Positions 1 through 9,143 are shown, counted from the first letter of the stretch. The stretch is DNA of 64,000 nt from Microbacterium aoyamense (GCF_023155855.1 NZ_JAKNUT010000001.1:558001-622000); one strand, 5' to 3'. Notes: generated by a model from the sequence alone, not told the origin. Made by a program: numbers and translations.

Positions 1-280
1 TGATCGCGTCGACGACCTCGGCCGCACGCGCGGTCACGTAGTAGAACTGGACGTCCGTCGCGCCCTCGTACGCCTTCGACAGCGTCATGTCGACGCGGTT
101 GTCGCCGTTCGTGTTCACCACTTCGGTGACGGTGTCGCCCTTGAGCAACTGCAGACCCTCCTGGGTCGAGATCTGCTTCGCGCCCCCGAGGCTCGAGATG
201 AGCATGAAGCCCACGATGAGCAGCAGGCCGATGAGCACGACGTACACCAGCGGGTTGCGCGTGATCTTCTTGAAGTCCAT
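1..280 (-). CDS. ftsH: ATP-dependent zinc metalloprotease FtsH, N-terminal part (runs off the window)
   Basis: Only the first ~93 codons are present; the gene continues beyond base 1. The translation starts MDFKKITRNPLVYVVLIG, with one membrane helix (about residues 10-30). It then enters the periplasmic FtsH extracellular domain, with the family phrase ISTQEGLQLLKGDTV followed by a stretch ending in VQFYYV. FtsH is a membrane-anchored AAA protease that degrades misfolded and regulatory proteins. The AAA and zinc domains lie outside the window. It is downstream of hpt on the same strand (132 bp gap), the usual actinobacterial tilS-hpt-ftsH order, which supports the call. Confidence 0.9.
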   Translation of the reverse strand, partial: MDFKKITRNPLVYVVLIGLLLIVGFMLISSLGGAKQISTQEGLQLLKGDTVTEVVNTNGDNRVDMTLSKAYEGATDVQFYYVTARAAEVVDAI

Positions 281-412
281 GGTGACGGCGAGCGCCGCGT
301 CCCTTCGTCGAACGAACCGTCCACGCGCTCAGACGCGCGAAACGGTGCGTTCAGGGTATCGCGGGCACCCTATGGCGAGTCTGTGCATTCGCCCACGGCG
401 TACAGCCGCCGA

Positions 413-964
413 TCAGCTGTAGACGTGGGGGGCGAGCACCGCGACGTCGCGCAGATTCCGATAGTTCTCGGCGTAGTCCAGGCCGTAGCCGACGACGAAG
501 TCGTTCGGGATGTCGAAGCCGACGTACTTGCAGTCCACGACCACCTTCGCCGCCTCGGGCTTGCGCAGGAGTGCGAAGACCTCGATGGATGCCGCTCCGC
601 GCGATGCGAAGTTCTCGAGCAGCCAGCTCAAGGTGAGGCCCGAGTCGATGATGTCCTCGACGATCAGCACGTGCTTGTCGTGCAGGTCGGTGTCGAGATC
701 CTTGCGGATCTGGACGACACCGCTCGATTTCGTACCGGCGCCGTACGACGACACCGCCATCCAGTCCATCGGAGCGCTCACCGGAAGCGCACGGGAGAAG
801 TCCGCCATCACCATGACGGCGCCCTTCAGCACGCCGACCAGGAGGAGGTCCTTCCCCTCGTAGTCGACCGCGACCTGCGCCGCGATCTCATCGAGCTTCG
901 CGAGGATCTGCTCCTCGGTGACCAGGACATTCGTGAGTTCGCTCTGGATTTCGGCCGCGCGCAT
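413..964 (-). CDS. hpt: Hypoxanthine phosphoribosyltransferase
   Basis: 183 aa, normal length for the family. It salvages hypoxanthine/guanine with PRPP to form IMP/GMP in the cytosol. The PRPP-binding loop is visible as VLIVEDIIDSGLTLSWLL (around residues 97-114), with the acidic pair ED and DSGLT. The hood-side segment VGVLKGAVMVMADFSR is also typical. The start is the ATG reading MRAAEIQSELTNVLV. It lies 46 bp downstream of tilS and upstream of ftsH, all on the minus strand, so the three genes are probably co-transcribed. Confidence 0.95.
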   Translation of the reverse strand: MRAAEIQSELTNVLVTEEQILAKLDEIAAQVAVDYEGKDLLLVGVLKGAVMVMADFSRALPVSAPMDWMAVSSYGAGTKSSGVVQIRKDLDTDLHDKHVLIVEDIIDSGLTLSWLLENFASRGAASIEVFALLRKPEAAKVVVDCKYVGFDIPNDFVVGYGLDYAENYRNLRDVAVLAPHVYS

Positions 965-1010
965 GGTCCGAGTCTAGAGAGATGACGGATGCCGCGGCAT
1001 CCCGAACGCG

Positions 1011-2006
1011 TCAGTTCCGCGCCGTGAAGGTGAGCTTTCCACCGGCGCGCGCGGCTCGGCAGCCTGGCAGATCGATCGGGCCCTGACCTGACCAGTCCGT
1101 CACGAGCCGCGCGACTTCGAGGGTCTGGTCCCGAGCGAGCGAGACGTGGAACTCGCTCGCGACGACATGACGGATGACGCGATTCCGCAGTGCAGCGGGG
1201 TTCGCCGCAAGCGCTCCGACCGAGACCGAGATGCCGGCCTCGACGTGCTCGACGATGTCCTCGATCGTCTCGGCGATCATCTCGTCGAAGGCCTCGGAGT
1301 CCTCGCGCAGCTGCTCCGCGGTGCGCGCGAGCGCCTCGGCGATCCCCGGACCGAGCTCGGACTCGAGCACGGGCAGCACCGTTTCGCGTACGCGCACGCG
1401 CGCGAAGCGGGTCTCGGCGTTGTGCGGGTCGTCCCACGGCACGAGCCCTTGCGCGACGCACGCGGCCCGCGTGGTCGCACGGCGCACGCCCAGGAGCGGA
1501 CGCAGGAGGGGGATGCCGTCGAGGTCCGTCGATGCGGCCATGCCCTGCAGGCTGGCAGCTCCCGAGCCGCGACTGAGCCCGAGGAGCACGGTCTCGGCCT
1601 GGTCGTCGAGCGTGTGTCCGACGAGGATCGCGGCGGCCGCGGCATCCCGAGCCCCCTCGCGCAGCGCCGCGTAGCGAGCCGTCCGCGCCGCGGCCTCCGG
1701 CCCGCCTTCGGCGCCGACCTGGACGCGCACGACACGCGCGTACAGACCGAGAGCTTCGGCCGTCGCCGCGGCCGCCGCCGCGGTTTCGGCCGAGCCGGGC
1801 TGCAATCCGTGGTCGACCGTCACGGTGAGGGCGCGCATGCCTGCCTTCGGCGCTTCGAACGCGACAGCCGCGGCGAGCGCGAGGGAGTCGGCACCGCCCG
1901 ACAGACCCACGACGACCGCGTCCGCGTCTGTTCCCGTGAGCGCACGGCGTACGGCGAGGCGCACTTCCGCGACGGCGGGATCGAGGCCGGGTCGATGCTC
2001 GCTCAC
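1011..2006 (-). CDS. tilS: tRNA(Ile)-lysidine synthetase
   Basis: 331 aa. It converts C34 of the tRNA-Ile CAU anticodon to lysidine using ATP and lysine, which switches decoding from AUG to AUA. The N-type ATP pyrophosphatase P-loop SGGADS is at residues 36-41, followed by the family segments VTVDHGLQPGS and VGHTLDDQAETVLLGLSRGSG. The C-terminal part is short, as in actinobacterial TilS. It is the first gene of the tilS-hpt-ftsH set and is divergent from ppa, with only 56 bp between the start codons. Confidence 0.93.
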   Translation of the reverse strand: MSEHRPGLDPAVAEVRLAVRRALTGTDADAVVVGLSGGADSLALAAAVAFEAPKAGMRALTVTVDHGLQPGSAETAAAAAATAEALGLYARVVRVQVGAEGGPEAAARTARYAALREGARDAAAAAILVGHTLDDQAETVLLGLSRGSGAASLQGMAASTDLDGIPLLRPLLGVRRATTRAACVAQGLVPWDDPHNAETRFARVRVRETVLPVLESELGPGIAEALARTAEQLREDSEAFDEMIAETIEDIVEHVEAGISVSVGALAANPAALRNRVIRHVVASEFHVSLARDQTLEVARLVTDWSGQGPIDLPGCRAARAGGKLTFTARN

Positions 2007-2062
2007 GACACCCAGACTAGGCTTGTCGGCGGCATCCCACCGTCTTTCGAAGGAGCATCAGC

Positions 2063-2596
2063 ATGGGCGCGTACGACGCCGTCATCGAGATCCCGCGCGG
2101 CAGCCGCGTGAAGTACGAGGTCGACCACGGCACGGGCCGCGTGTTCCTCGACCGCATCCTCTACACCGCGTTCGGCTACCCGACGAACTACGGCTTCTTC
2201 GAGAACACCCTCGGCGAGGACGGCGACCCGCTCGACGTCCTGCTGCTCCTCGACTACGACCTGCACCCCGGCGTCCTCGCATCGGTGCGCCCCGTCGGCG
2301 TGCTGAAGATGAGCGACGAGGCCGGCGGAGACGACAAGGTCGTCGCCGTCCTCGGCAAGGACCCGCGCTGGACGCACATCCAGGACGTCACCGACATCCC
2401 CGAGTACACGCGCAAAGAGATCGAGCACTTCTTCGAGCACTACAAGGATCTCGAGCCCAACAAGTGGGTCAAGGTCGACGAGTGGGCGAACGCGGCCGAG
2501 GCCGAGCGCCTCGTCGGCGAAGCGTTCGACCGCTTCAAGGAGCACGAGGGTCAGACCAAGACCCAGGGTGAGGGCGTCGCGCCGAACACCCTCTGA
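2063..2596 (+). CDS. ppa: Inorganic pyrophosphatase (family I, soluble)
   Basis: 177 aa, the usual prokaryotic length. It hydrolyses pyrophosphate to phosphate in the cytosol and drives biosynthetic reactions. The metal-binding signature DGDPLDVLLL is present (about residues 53-62), with the upstream FGYPTNYGF segment that precedes it in the family. The start MGAYDAVIEIPRGS is preceded by AAGGAG. It is divergent from tilS, and its 3' end is closed by a 16-bp hairpin shared with the convergent peptidase gene. Confidence 0.95.
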   Translation: MGAYDAVIEIPRGSRVKYEVDHGTGRVFLDRILYTAFGYPTNYGFFENTLGEDGDPLDVLLLLDYDLHPGVLASVRPVGVLKMSDEAGGDDKVVAVLGKDPRWTHIQDVTDIPEYTRKEIEHFFEHYKDLEPNKWVKVDEWANAAEAERLVGEAFDRFKEHEGQTKTQGEGVAPNTL

Positions 2597-2607
2597 CGTT
2601 CACGTCA

Positions 2608-2642
2608 GACGGCCGGGGTATCCGATGGATGCCTCGGCCGTC
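2608..2642. terminator. Bidirectional hairpin between ppa and the M23 gene
   Basis: An inverted repeat with a 16-bp stem (two G-U pairs, 3-nt loop) lies between the convergent stop codons of ppa (2596) and the M23 peptidase (2662). There is no clear U-tract on either side, so its role as a terminator rests on its position and stem strength. Confidence 0.6.
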
Positions 2643-2661
2643 GCCGTTCGCCCGTCGAGTG

Positions 2662-3987
2662 TCAGAGATAGACGCCGCGCGCGGCCATCCACGGCTGCGG
2701 ATTCGTCGTCCCGCCACCGGGTGGGTAGACCTCGAAATGCAGGTGGCATCCGTAGGAGTTGCCGGTGTTCCCCTCGGCACCGATCAACTGCCCGGCGTTC
2801 ACCCACTGACCGCTGCGCACGTAGATGGCGCTCAGGTGCCCGTACCCCGTACCGACGCCGCCGCCGTGATCGATGCGGATGTAGTTGCCGTAGCCGCTGT
2901 ACGGCCACGCCATCCTGACGGTGCCAGACGCGGCCGCGAAGATGCCCGAGCCGCAGTAGGCGGCGAGGTCCGTGCCCAGGTGCCAGGAACTCGAACAACC
3001 CTTGCCGTTTCCGCACTGGGAGGTGCGGGGTCCGTAGCCCGAGGTGATGCGTCCGCCCGACGGGCGCGCCCAGCCGGCCCCGCCCACCGCGCCGCCGCCC
3101 CCGGCCGCCGCCTGCTCGCGCGCCTTGCGCTCGCGCTCGGCCGCCTCGGCCGCCTCGCGCGCCTTGCGGATGCGCTCGCCCTCTTCGTACGAAGCGACGG
3201 TCTTGGCCGTCGTGTCCTTGAGCGCCGCGAGCTGCGCTTGGAGCTGACCGAGGTAGGTCTGCTGCGCGTCGAGCGCGGCCTGCGCTTCTTCAGCGGCCTT
3301 CTGCGCCGCGATCATCGCCTCTTCGGCGATCTTCTGGAGGCGATCGCGCTCGACCCGTTGCACCTCGGCCTGATCGGTCAGGCTCTGCGCGGCATCCCGC
3401 GCCGTGATGGCGTCGGTGTAGACGTCGTTGTTGCGCTCGATGAGCTTGTCCATCGTGCCCAGGCGCGCGAGGAGGTTGTCGGCGTCGACCGCGGAGTCGG
3501 AGAAGAACAGCTCGAGCGACGTGTCGTCACCGCCGTTGCGGTACACCTGCGCTGCCAGGCGCCCGGCCTTGTCGGCGGCGTCCTTCGCCGTCGCGGCCTG
3601 TGCATCGGCGGCCGCCTGCAGCTGGTCGGCGCGGTACGCCGCCTCGAGGTAGGCCTGCTGCGCAACGTAATAGGCATCCGCCGTCTGCTCGGCGACCAGG
3701 TTCTTCGCGGCGACGTCGTCGGTGAGGGCCTTGATCAGGCCCTCGATCTTGGTGACCTGCGCGGCCTTGGCCGTTTCGTTCGCCTTGGCCTTCTTCACGT
3801 CGTCCCAGGAGGGATAGGTCGCGGCGAACGCCGGCGCGATCGCGGGGCTTGCGAGTCCGCCGACGACGGCGAGTCCGAGCACGCCGAGGCCGATCGCCGA
3901 GCGCCGATTCATCGACGGCCACAGCAGACGACGTTCGCGCGCCGTGGGCGCGCAGTCGCACTCGTCTGGAGCTTGCTGGGGGTCCAC
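2662..3987 (-). CDS. Secreted M23 (LytM-type) peptidase with coiled-coil domain
   Basis: 441 aa from a GTG start at 3987. That start is chosen because a perfect AGGAGG (complement of 3993-3998) lies five bases upstream; the ATGs further upstream have no such site. A signal-like segment (NRRSAIGLG then a hydrophobic run ending in APAFA) comes after an unusual ~25-residue N-terminal extension. Long Ala/Glu/Lys-rich coiled coils follow (roughly residues 50-290). The C-terminal peptidase_M23 domain has the zinc-site pieces HLGTDLAA and HLHFEVY. This EnvC/NlpD-like layout suggests a murein hydrolase, or activator of one, working on peptidoglycan cross-links at the cell surface. Confidence 0.85.
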   Translation of the reverse strand: MDPQQAPDECDCAPTARERRLLWPSMNRRSAIGLGVLGLAVVGGLASPAIAPAFAATYPSWDDVKKAKANETAKAAQVTKIEGLIKALTDDVAAKNLVAEQTADAYYVAQQAYLEAAYRADQLQAAADAQAATAKDAADKAGRLAAQVYRNGGDDTSLELFFSDSAVDADNLLARLGTMDKLIERNNDVYTDAITARDAAQSLTDQAEVQRVERDRLQKIAEEAMIAAQKAAEEAQAALDAQQTYLGQLQAQLAALKDTTAKTVASYEEGERIRKAREAAEAAERERKAREQAAAGGGGAVGGAGWARPSGGRITSGYGPRTSQCGNGKGCSSSWHLGTDLAAYCGSGIFAAASGTVRMAWPYSGYGNYIRIDHGGGVGTGYGHLSAIYVRSGQWVNAGQLIGAEGNTGNSYGCHLHFEVYPPGGGTTNPQPWMAARGVYL

Positions 3988-4119
3988 CGAAACCTCCTGG
4001 TCGTGAATCGACATCATTCACATTAGCAACATCGTTCACATGCGCAACGGATAGCGCGTCGCCGCGCACTGTCAGTGTGACCCCCATCCGGGGTCGCGTC
4101 GAGGTGGCCACGCCCTCGA

Positions 4120-4149
4120 TTGGCGGATTGGCCGGCTATCTCGTATGCT
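4120..4149 (+). promoter_or_regulatory. Putative sigma-70-type promoter of the tRNA cluster
   Basis: TTGGCG (4120-4125) and TATGCT (4144-4149) are separated by 18 bp and lie about 36 bp upstream of tRNA-Glu. They resemble the -35/-10 hexamers of the housekeeping sigma factor. Prediction from spacing and position only. Confidence 0.45.
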
Positions 4150-4184
4150 TGAGCGTCGGTAAGCGTGAGCCCTCGGGTTCACTC

Positions 4185-4257
4185 GGCCCCATCGTTTAGT
4201 GGCCTAGGACGCCGCCCTTTCACGGCGGTAGCACGGGTTCGAATCCCGTTGGGGTCA
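4185..4257 (+). tRNA. tRNA-Glu (TTC)
   Basis: Folds as a 73-nt cloverleaf. The acceptor stem is GGCCCCA/TGGGGTC, and the anticodon loop CTTTCAC between CCGCC and GGCGG gives anticodon TTC at 4219-4221. The T-arm is GTTCGAATC. CCA is not encoded. First gene of a three-tRNA cluster. Confidence 0.96.
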
Positions 4258-4285
4258 CTTTCTCGACATACAACTCAATACGCAT

Positions 4286-4359
4286 GGCCCTGTAGCGCAG
4301 TTGGTTAGCGTGCCGCCCTGTCACGGCGGAGGTCGCGGGTTCAAGTCCCGTCAGGGTCG
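4286..4359 (+). tRNA. tRNA-Asp (GTC)
   Basis: 74-nt cloverleaf with acceptor stem GGCCCTG/CAGGGTC, anticodon loop CTGTCAC (anticodon GTC at 4320-4322) and T-loop TTCAAGT. CCA is not encoded. It lies 28 bp after tRNA-Glu and is followed by a good intrinsic terminator. Confidence 0.96.
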
Positions 4360-4370
4360 CTCCGAGCGAC

Positions 4371-4390
4371 AGCCCCTTCTCGGAGGGGCT
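4371..4390 (+). terminator. Intrinsic terminator after tRNA-Asp
   Basis: The 7-bp stem AGCCCCT/AGGGGCT with a 6-nt loop is followed by TTTCGT. It separates the Glu/Asp pair from tRNA-Phe. Confidence 0.7.
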
Positions 4391-4424
4391 TTCGTCTAGG
4401 ACGCGGCAGTTTCGGCAGCCGCAC

Positions 4425-4497
4425 GGCTCTGTAGCTCAGTTGGTAGAGCGCACGACTGAAAATCGTGAGGTCACGGGATCGACGCCCGTCGGAGCCA
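4425..4497 (+). tRNA. tRNA-Phe (GAA), insertion site of the adjacent island
   Basis: 73-nt cloverleaf with acceptor stem GGCTCTG/CGGAGCC and anticodon stem CACGA/TCGTG. The loop CTGAAAA gives anticodon GAA at 4458-4460. CCA is not encoded. The gene is intact, but its 3' half from 4455 onwards is duplicated exactly at 18634-18679. That is what integration by a tyrosine recombinase into a tRNA 3' end leaves behind. Confidence 0.96.
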
Positions 4498-4500
4498 CTG
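4455..4500 (+). repeat. Direct repeat, left copy (attL-like): tRNA-Phe 3' half
   Basis: This 46-bp stretch, from the anticodon loop to three bases past the end of tRNA-Phe, is identical to 18634-18679 in the same orientation. Similarity continues into the terminators that follow. I read it as the att core of the island lying between the copies. Confidence 0.85.
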
Positions 4501-4502
4501 GG

Positions 4503-4531
4503 ACCCTCGTGTGGCTTCTACGCACGGGGGT
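4503..4531 (+). terminator. Intrinsic terminator after tRNA-Phe (left copy)
   Basis: An 11-bp stem (one T-G pair) with loop GCTTCTA is followed by TTCTTTA. The same stem-loop, with three compensated base pairs, follows the displaced tRNA-Phe 3' copy at 18682-18710. Confidence 0.75.
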
Positions 4532-4533
4532 TT

Positions 4534-5693
4534 CTTTATGCCCGGTCGGAGGCTATACCCCACCTGGCAGAGAAGCGCGGATGTCTGTTCGCTCGGCTTC
4601 TCTGACGCCGATTGGAGCATCAACAGCGGCATTTGTGCCGCGAATGTGCCTGTCGCTTCCCGGCACAAACTAGGCCGGCGTCCCGACTCCGCTGGGCGAT
4701 CTTGCCCACAGGGTCGGCCTACAAAGGCGAATGAGCGCCAACTGCGACCATCTGCGACCGCGCATGGAGCGGCCGATCGCGCGGACTGCACGATTCCTGT
4801 CGCTCACTCAGAACGCAGTTGGAGAGGGTCCTGACGCGTCGAGGAGCGCAACGGCAGTCGGTTCTCGCATTGGACACGCTCACGCGAGAAGTACCTCCCG
4901 CAACTACCTCTCGCGAATGACCGCTCCGGGACAGATCGCACCAACTGTCCATTTCGCTCCACCCCGAAAGGTGGGCTGACTCTGCTGGATTCACTTCCGC
5001 ACCAGGCACTGACCTAGGTCGATTGCAGCCAGAACGCGCGTACGCGTACTTGGGCGAACCCAGGCGAACCGGCAGTTCCCACTCAGTCCTCTCCACACTC
5101 CACACAATCGCGGATCAAGGGCCAGCAACCGAACGCCCCGTGTGCCGGGCATTTGTGAGGAGACAGAGGGACTGAACTCGCGCGGATCTACATTTCGCTG
5201 ATGTGATCAGCGCCATTCGCCTGTGTTCACGCAGGTCTCGAGGCGTCGTGAGTGTGGTGGGGTGTTGCGTGTTGTCGACAGTTCTTCCCGAAATCTTCCC
5301 GCGCACTTCGGTGCCAGCCTTGAAGCGGACGCCCGGGCCGACTAGGGGGATGAAGGGACCAACGCACCGGGGATCGAAAACCCTCAGCGCGCGGCACAAC
5401 GGGTATTACTCTGCGCTCCTGTCAGAGGTGTCGGGAATTGAAGGCTGCTCCGCATTTCACAGCCCGGTTCAGGTCTCGCATAGGTGTCCCTGGCGGCGTT
5501 CACGCCAAGACGACGTGCGGCGGCCGTTGCGCGCTCGGACAGTCATCGAGGAGAAGTCGTCAGGTCGGCTGCGCGACGATCCCGACCGGACGCGCTCGCG
5601 CCCCAGGTTCTCTCAATCCAAGTATCAGCACCGCACTCCCCCGGCTGGAGACTTCCAAAGTGGTCGCGGGCGACGACGCGGAATGCTCCCCGC
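4534..5693. other. Gene-poor left end of the island
   Basis: About 1.16 kb in which I see no convincing gene on either strand. The open frames are short, rich in Arg/Ser and start without good ribosome sites. Base composition is less GC-rich than the neighbouring genes. The only structure I can point to is TTCCCGGCAC at 4657-4666, an inverted copy of a 10-mer that occurs twice near the right end of the island (18509-18530). It could hold decayed recombination-gene sequence, but I could not recognise any. Confidence 0.5.
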
Positions 5694-6719
5694 TCAGTCG
5701 AGCAGTGATCCAGGAACGACGAGGCTTTTGACGGTCCGAGGGTCAGCGGTGGAAGCCAGCGCTTCCTCGACGTGCTCAAGGTCGAATCGCCCCGTCACCA
5801 TCGAGTCGAGATCGACGACGCCTCTGGCGATCATGTCGATCGCCAGGGGCCACGTGTTGGCGTATCTGAAGACGCCGGTGACGAGGATCTCGTAGTTCTG
5901 GATACGCCCGACGGGCAGTTCGACGTCCGGCGCCCCCATTCCCACGAGCACCGCTCGGCCAGCGCGTTTCACGAGCAGAATCCCGTCACGGATAGCGCGG
6001 GGATTGCCCGATGCGTCCACGAACACGTCGACGGGTTCGATGCCGAGAGCACCGGACAGCGGGTCGACCACGTCGGTCGCTCCGAACCGCGCCGCGAGCT
6101 CGCGGCGCTCGGGCGCCGGGTCGCTCACGACGATCCGCGACGCACCGAAAGCACGCGCGGTTTGGGCGATCACGATTCCGATCGGCCCCGCCCCTGCGAT
6201 GAGGATGCTCGATCCCGGTCCGACCTCTGCCTTTTGGTTCGTCCAGATTCCGACCGAGAGCGGTTCGCACAGGGCGGCGGACTCGAAAGAGACGTTGTCG
6301 GGGATGGTGTGGGCGAAATCTTCCTGGATCGCTGCGTAGCCAGCAAATGACCCATCGATCGGGGGCGTCGCGTAGAACTCGATGGAGGGGCACAGGTTGT
6401 AGCGCCCGTGCTTGCACTGCTCGCAGCGTCGACAGCTGCGCTGGGGCTCGATCGACACCCGCTCTCCGATCCGGGAGGGGTCGACGGCGCTGCCGACGCG
6501 TGCGATCCGGCCGCTGGCCTCGTGTCCGAGCACCATCGGGGCGTCGACGATGAAGTCGCCGATCCGCCCGTGCTCGAAGTAATGCACATCGGAGCCGCAC
6601 ACGCCCACCGCGGCAATCTCGACCAGAACCTGGTCGGGGTCGAGGGTGGGGATCTCGATCTGCTCGAGACGGACATCGTGGATCGCGTGTAGCACGCTCG
6701 CTGTCATCCGGTCGTTCAT
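5694..6719 (-). CDS. Zinc-dependent medium-chain dehydrogenase (sorbitol/xylitol dehydrogenase-like)
   Basis: 341 aa. It probably oxidises a polyol or sugar alcohol (or reduces the keto sugar) with NAD(P). The catalytic zinc site is seen as GVCGSDVHYFEHGRIG and GHEASG. The structural zinc site is the four-Cys lobe RSCRRCEQCKHGRYNLC. The Rossmann segment is AGAGPIGIVIAQTARAFGAS. The start has GAGGAG just upstream. It lies 16 bp downstream of the GH3 glycosidase on the same strand, so the two form an operon: hydrolysis of a glycoside, then oxidation of the product. The exact substrate cannot be read from the sequence. Confidence 0.85.
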   Translation of the reverse strand: MNDRMTASVLHAIHDVRLEQIEIPTLDPDQVLVEIAAVGVCGSDVHYFEHGRIGDFIVDAPMVLGHEASGRIARVGSAVDPSRIGERVSIEPQRSCRRCEQCKHGRYNLCPSIEFYATPPIDGSFAGYAAIQEDFAHTIPDNVSFESAALCEPLSVGIWTNQKAEVGPGSSILIAGAGPIGIVIAQTARAFGASRIVVSDPAPERRELAARFGATDVVDPLSGALGIEPVDVFVDASGNPRAIRDGILLVKRAGRAVLVGMGAPDVELPVGRIQNYEILVTGVFRYANTWPLAIDMIARGVVDLDSMVTGRFDLEHVEEALASTADPRTVKSLVVPGSLLD

Positions 6720-6735
6720 CGTGAAGGCTCCTCGC

Positions 6736-9099
6736 TCATCGGGTGGTGTCAGGCTGCAATGTGATCCGCGCGCTCGTGGTCATGTGTCGGTCGAAGCCGA
6801 CGGTGCGCACGGGACCTTCGATCTGGACGCCGAGCGACGCGCGGATGTCCGTCGACGAGGCACCGAGACGAAGTTCGATCGCGCCGGGCTCGACGATCCG
6901 CATGGAATCGCGGCCGGTGAAGGCCGTCATATCGGCGGAGACGTTGAACGAGACCCGCGCCGACTCACCGGCGGCGAGCGGAACGCGCGCATATCCGATC
7001 ATTCGGACGATGGGTCGCGTCACTGATGCCACAGGGTCATGCAGGTAGAGCTGCACGATTTCGACCCCGTGGCGAGCGCCGGTGTTGCGCACGGACACGC
7101 CGACCTCGAGTTCACCATCGGTCGGGATGGATGTGCGCTCAGCGCTCGCATCCGTCCAAGCAAACGTCGTGTACGTGAGTCCATGGCCGAACGGATACGC
7201 GGGCGAGGGATCGATGTTCGACACCTCGCTCCGCGCCCCCAAGGGCGGTGTGAGGTATGTCCACGGCTGGCCGCCTGCGTGGACGGGAACGCTCACGGGA
7301 AGTCGTCCGCTCGGCTCTGAGGCGCCGCTCAGCACCCGCGCGACGGCCGTACCGCCCTCTTCGCCGGGGAAGAAGACCTGAACGATCGCGGCGGCGCGCT
7401 CGGGGGCAGTTCCGAGCGCATAGGGACGACCGGCGACGAGCACGACGATCACCCGCGTGCCCGTGTCGAGCAGTTTCTCGAGGAGCAGGGACTGGACGCC
7501 AGGGAGCGCGAGGTCCAAAGCGTCGCAGCCTTCGCCGGAAGTCCCACGCCCGAAGAGTCCTGCTCGGTCGCCTAGGCAGAGGATGACCGTGTCGGCGGCT
7601 CGCGCCGCCTCGACGGCCGCGTCGATCCGCCCATCCTCCGGACCATCGATGTCGCATCCTGCGAGGACGTCGATGTGCGCATCCGGGAACTCTGTACGAA
7701 GACCATTCGCCACGGTCACGAGACGGACGCCAGGGTCGAGCTCCGGGTGGTGCACGCCGACGTGATTCGGGAACGCGTAGCACCCGACGAGCGTCATCGG
7801 ATCTGCCGCTGTCGGTCCGATCACAGCGATCCGAGCGGGTGCTGACAATGGGAGCGATCCGTCGTTCGACAGGAGCACGATGGACTGCTCGGCCAGATCT
7901 CGAGCAACCGCACGGCTCTCGTCGGGATCAAGCTCCACCAGACCGGTCGGCGACGCGACGTGTTCGTCGTCCCAGCCATCAGGCAGGGGCGACCAGTTCG
8001 GGTCGAGGAGCCCGATCTGAGCCTTCTGATCCAGGACGCGACGAAGAGCGCGATCCACGAACGCCTCGTCGACCCGGCCCGCAGCGATCTCTTCCAGCAG
8101 CGGTTCGGCGTACGTCTTGACCGCGGGCAACTCGACGTCCACGCCTGCCACGAGCGCTTGCGCCGCTGCCTCGCCGAACGTGCCGGCGACTCCGTGCACG
8201 ATCTTCAGGAAGCCGATCCCGAAGTAGTCGGCGACGACGGTTCCCTCGAATCTCCACTCGTCACGGAGGAGGCGAGTCAACAGGCGCTCGTCCGCGGCCG
8301 CGGGCACGCCGTCGACCTCGGCGTACGAGTGCATGACAGATCGGACGTGGCCATCCTGCATCACCATCTCGAAAGGAAGAAGGATGACGTCGGCGAACTC
8401 GCGTGGCCCGATCAGTGCCGGCGCCAGATTGCGTGCACCTCGAGAGCCGGAGTAGCCGGCGAAGTGTTTGAGGGTGGCGATGATGCCCGTCGACTCGAGG
8501 CCGCGCACGTAGGCTGCTGCGATAGTCCCCACGAGGTAGGGATCCTCGCCGATCGTCTCTTCCGTGCGCCCCCAGCGCGGATCCCTCGTCACATCGAGCA
8601 CCGGTGCGAGCCCCTGATGGACGCCGACTGCACGCATGCTTGCGCCGATGCCGATCGCCATCCGCTCGACGATGTCGGGATTGAACGTGGCGCCCCACGC
8701 CAACGGCACCGGGTACACCGACGCGCCCCAGGTTGTGAAGCCACTCAGGCACTCCTCGTGGACGAGGGCCGGGATTCCGAAGCGATTCGCGGCCACCACC
8801 CTTCGTTGAAGGGCGACGAGCGCGGCCGCGCCGTCACCCGCGTCGACGGGCAGAGTGCCGAAGGCGCGGGTGACTTGTCCGATGCCGTGCTGGAGCAGAT
8901 CTTCCAGCTCATCGGTCGCGCTGAGCTCATCCTGGTGCGGGGCCACTTGGTCGTCCGGCGTAGCTCCCAGCCACACCGCGCCCAGTTGCCCGATCTTCTC
9001 CCGAAGTGTCATCCGAGCGATCAGGTCCTCGATGCCCTCTGTGCTCGGCACGGCCCGAACGGTCGACGCGGGAGAAACGGGATTCGACATTGAAGACAT
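6736..9099 (-). CDS. Glycoside hydrolase family 3 (beta-glucosidase/beta-xylosidase type)
   Basis: 787 aa, the three-domain GH3 form. The N-terminal TIM barrel carries KHFAGYS (about 211-217) and the nucleophile segment VVADYFG with Asp291. A central alpha/beta sandwich contains NDGSLPL and GRG(T/S)SGEG-like loops. The C-terminal fibronectin-III-like domain starts near PFGHGLTYTTF. There is no signal peptide, so it should act in the cytoplasm on imported glycosides. The start at 9099 could be three codons downstream. It is divergent from the aldo/keto reductase across a region with two LacI-type operator candidates. Confidence 0.9.
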   Translation of the reverse strand: MSSMSNPVSPASTVRAVPSTEGIEDLIARMTLREKIGQLGAVWLGATPDDQVAPHQDELSATDELEDLLQHGIGQVTRAFGTLPVDAGDGAAALVALQRRVVAANRFGIPALVHEECLSGFTTWGASVYPVPLAWGATFNPDIVERMAIGIGASMRAVGVHQGLAPVLDVTRDPRWGRTEETIGEDPYLVGTIAAAYVRGLESTGIIATLKHFAGYSGSRGARNLAPALIGPREFADVILLPFEMVMQDGHVRSVMHSYAEVDGVPAAADERLLTRLLRDEWRFEGTVVADYFGIGFLKIVHGVAGTFGEAAAQALVAGVDVELPAVKTYAEPLLEEIAAGRVDEAFVDRALRRVLDQKAQIGLLDPNWSPLPDGWDDEHVASPTGLVELDPDESRAVARDLAEQSIVLLSNDGSLPLSAPARIAVIGPTAADPMTLVGCYAFPNHVGVHHPELDPGVRLVTVANGLRTEFPDAHIDVLAGCDIDGPEDGRIDAAVEAARAADTVILCLGDRAGLFGRGTSGEGCDALDLALPGVQSLLLEKLLDTGTRVIVVLVAGRPYALGTAPERAAAIVQVFFPGEEGGTAVARVLSGASEPSGRLPVSVPVHAGGQPWTYLTPPLGARSEVSNIDPSPAYPFGHGLTYTTFAWTDASAERTSIPTDGELEVGVSVRNTGARHGVEIVQLYLHDPVASVTRPIVRMIGYARVPLAAGESARVSFNVSADMTAFTGRDSMRIVEPGAIELRLGASSTDIRASLGVQIEGPVRTVGFDRHMTTSARITLQPDTTR

Positions 9100-9107
9100 T
9101 CCAATCC

Positions 9108-9143
9108 AAGAAATATTTCGCCCCTAGCTCAGAAATGTCTAGT
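9108..9143. promoter_or_regulatory. Two LacI-type operator candidates, 22 bp apart
   Basis: 9108-9121 contains the perfect palindrome GAAATATTTC. 9130-9143 contains AGAAATGTCT. Both resemble the palindrome TAGAAACATTTCTA (17778-17791) or its complement: 10 of 14 and 9 of 14 matches by eye. The 22-bp centre-to-centre distance is about two helical turns. They sit between the GH3 gene and the aldo/keto reductase. Likely bound by the LacI protein encoded at 11778-12809; this is inference. Confidence 0.5.

Noticed and set aside
4719..5399. Possible integrase remnant in the left end of the island
   Set aside because: None of the translated frames shows the R-H-R-Y segments of tyrosine recombinases or any resolvase motif.
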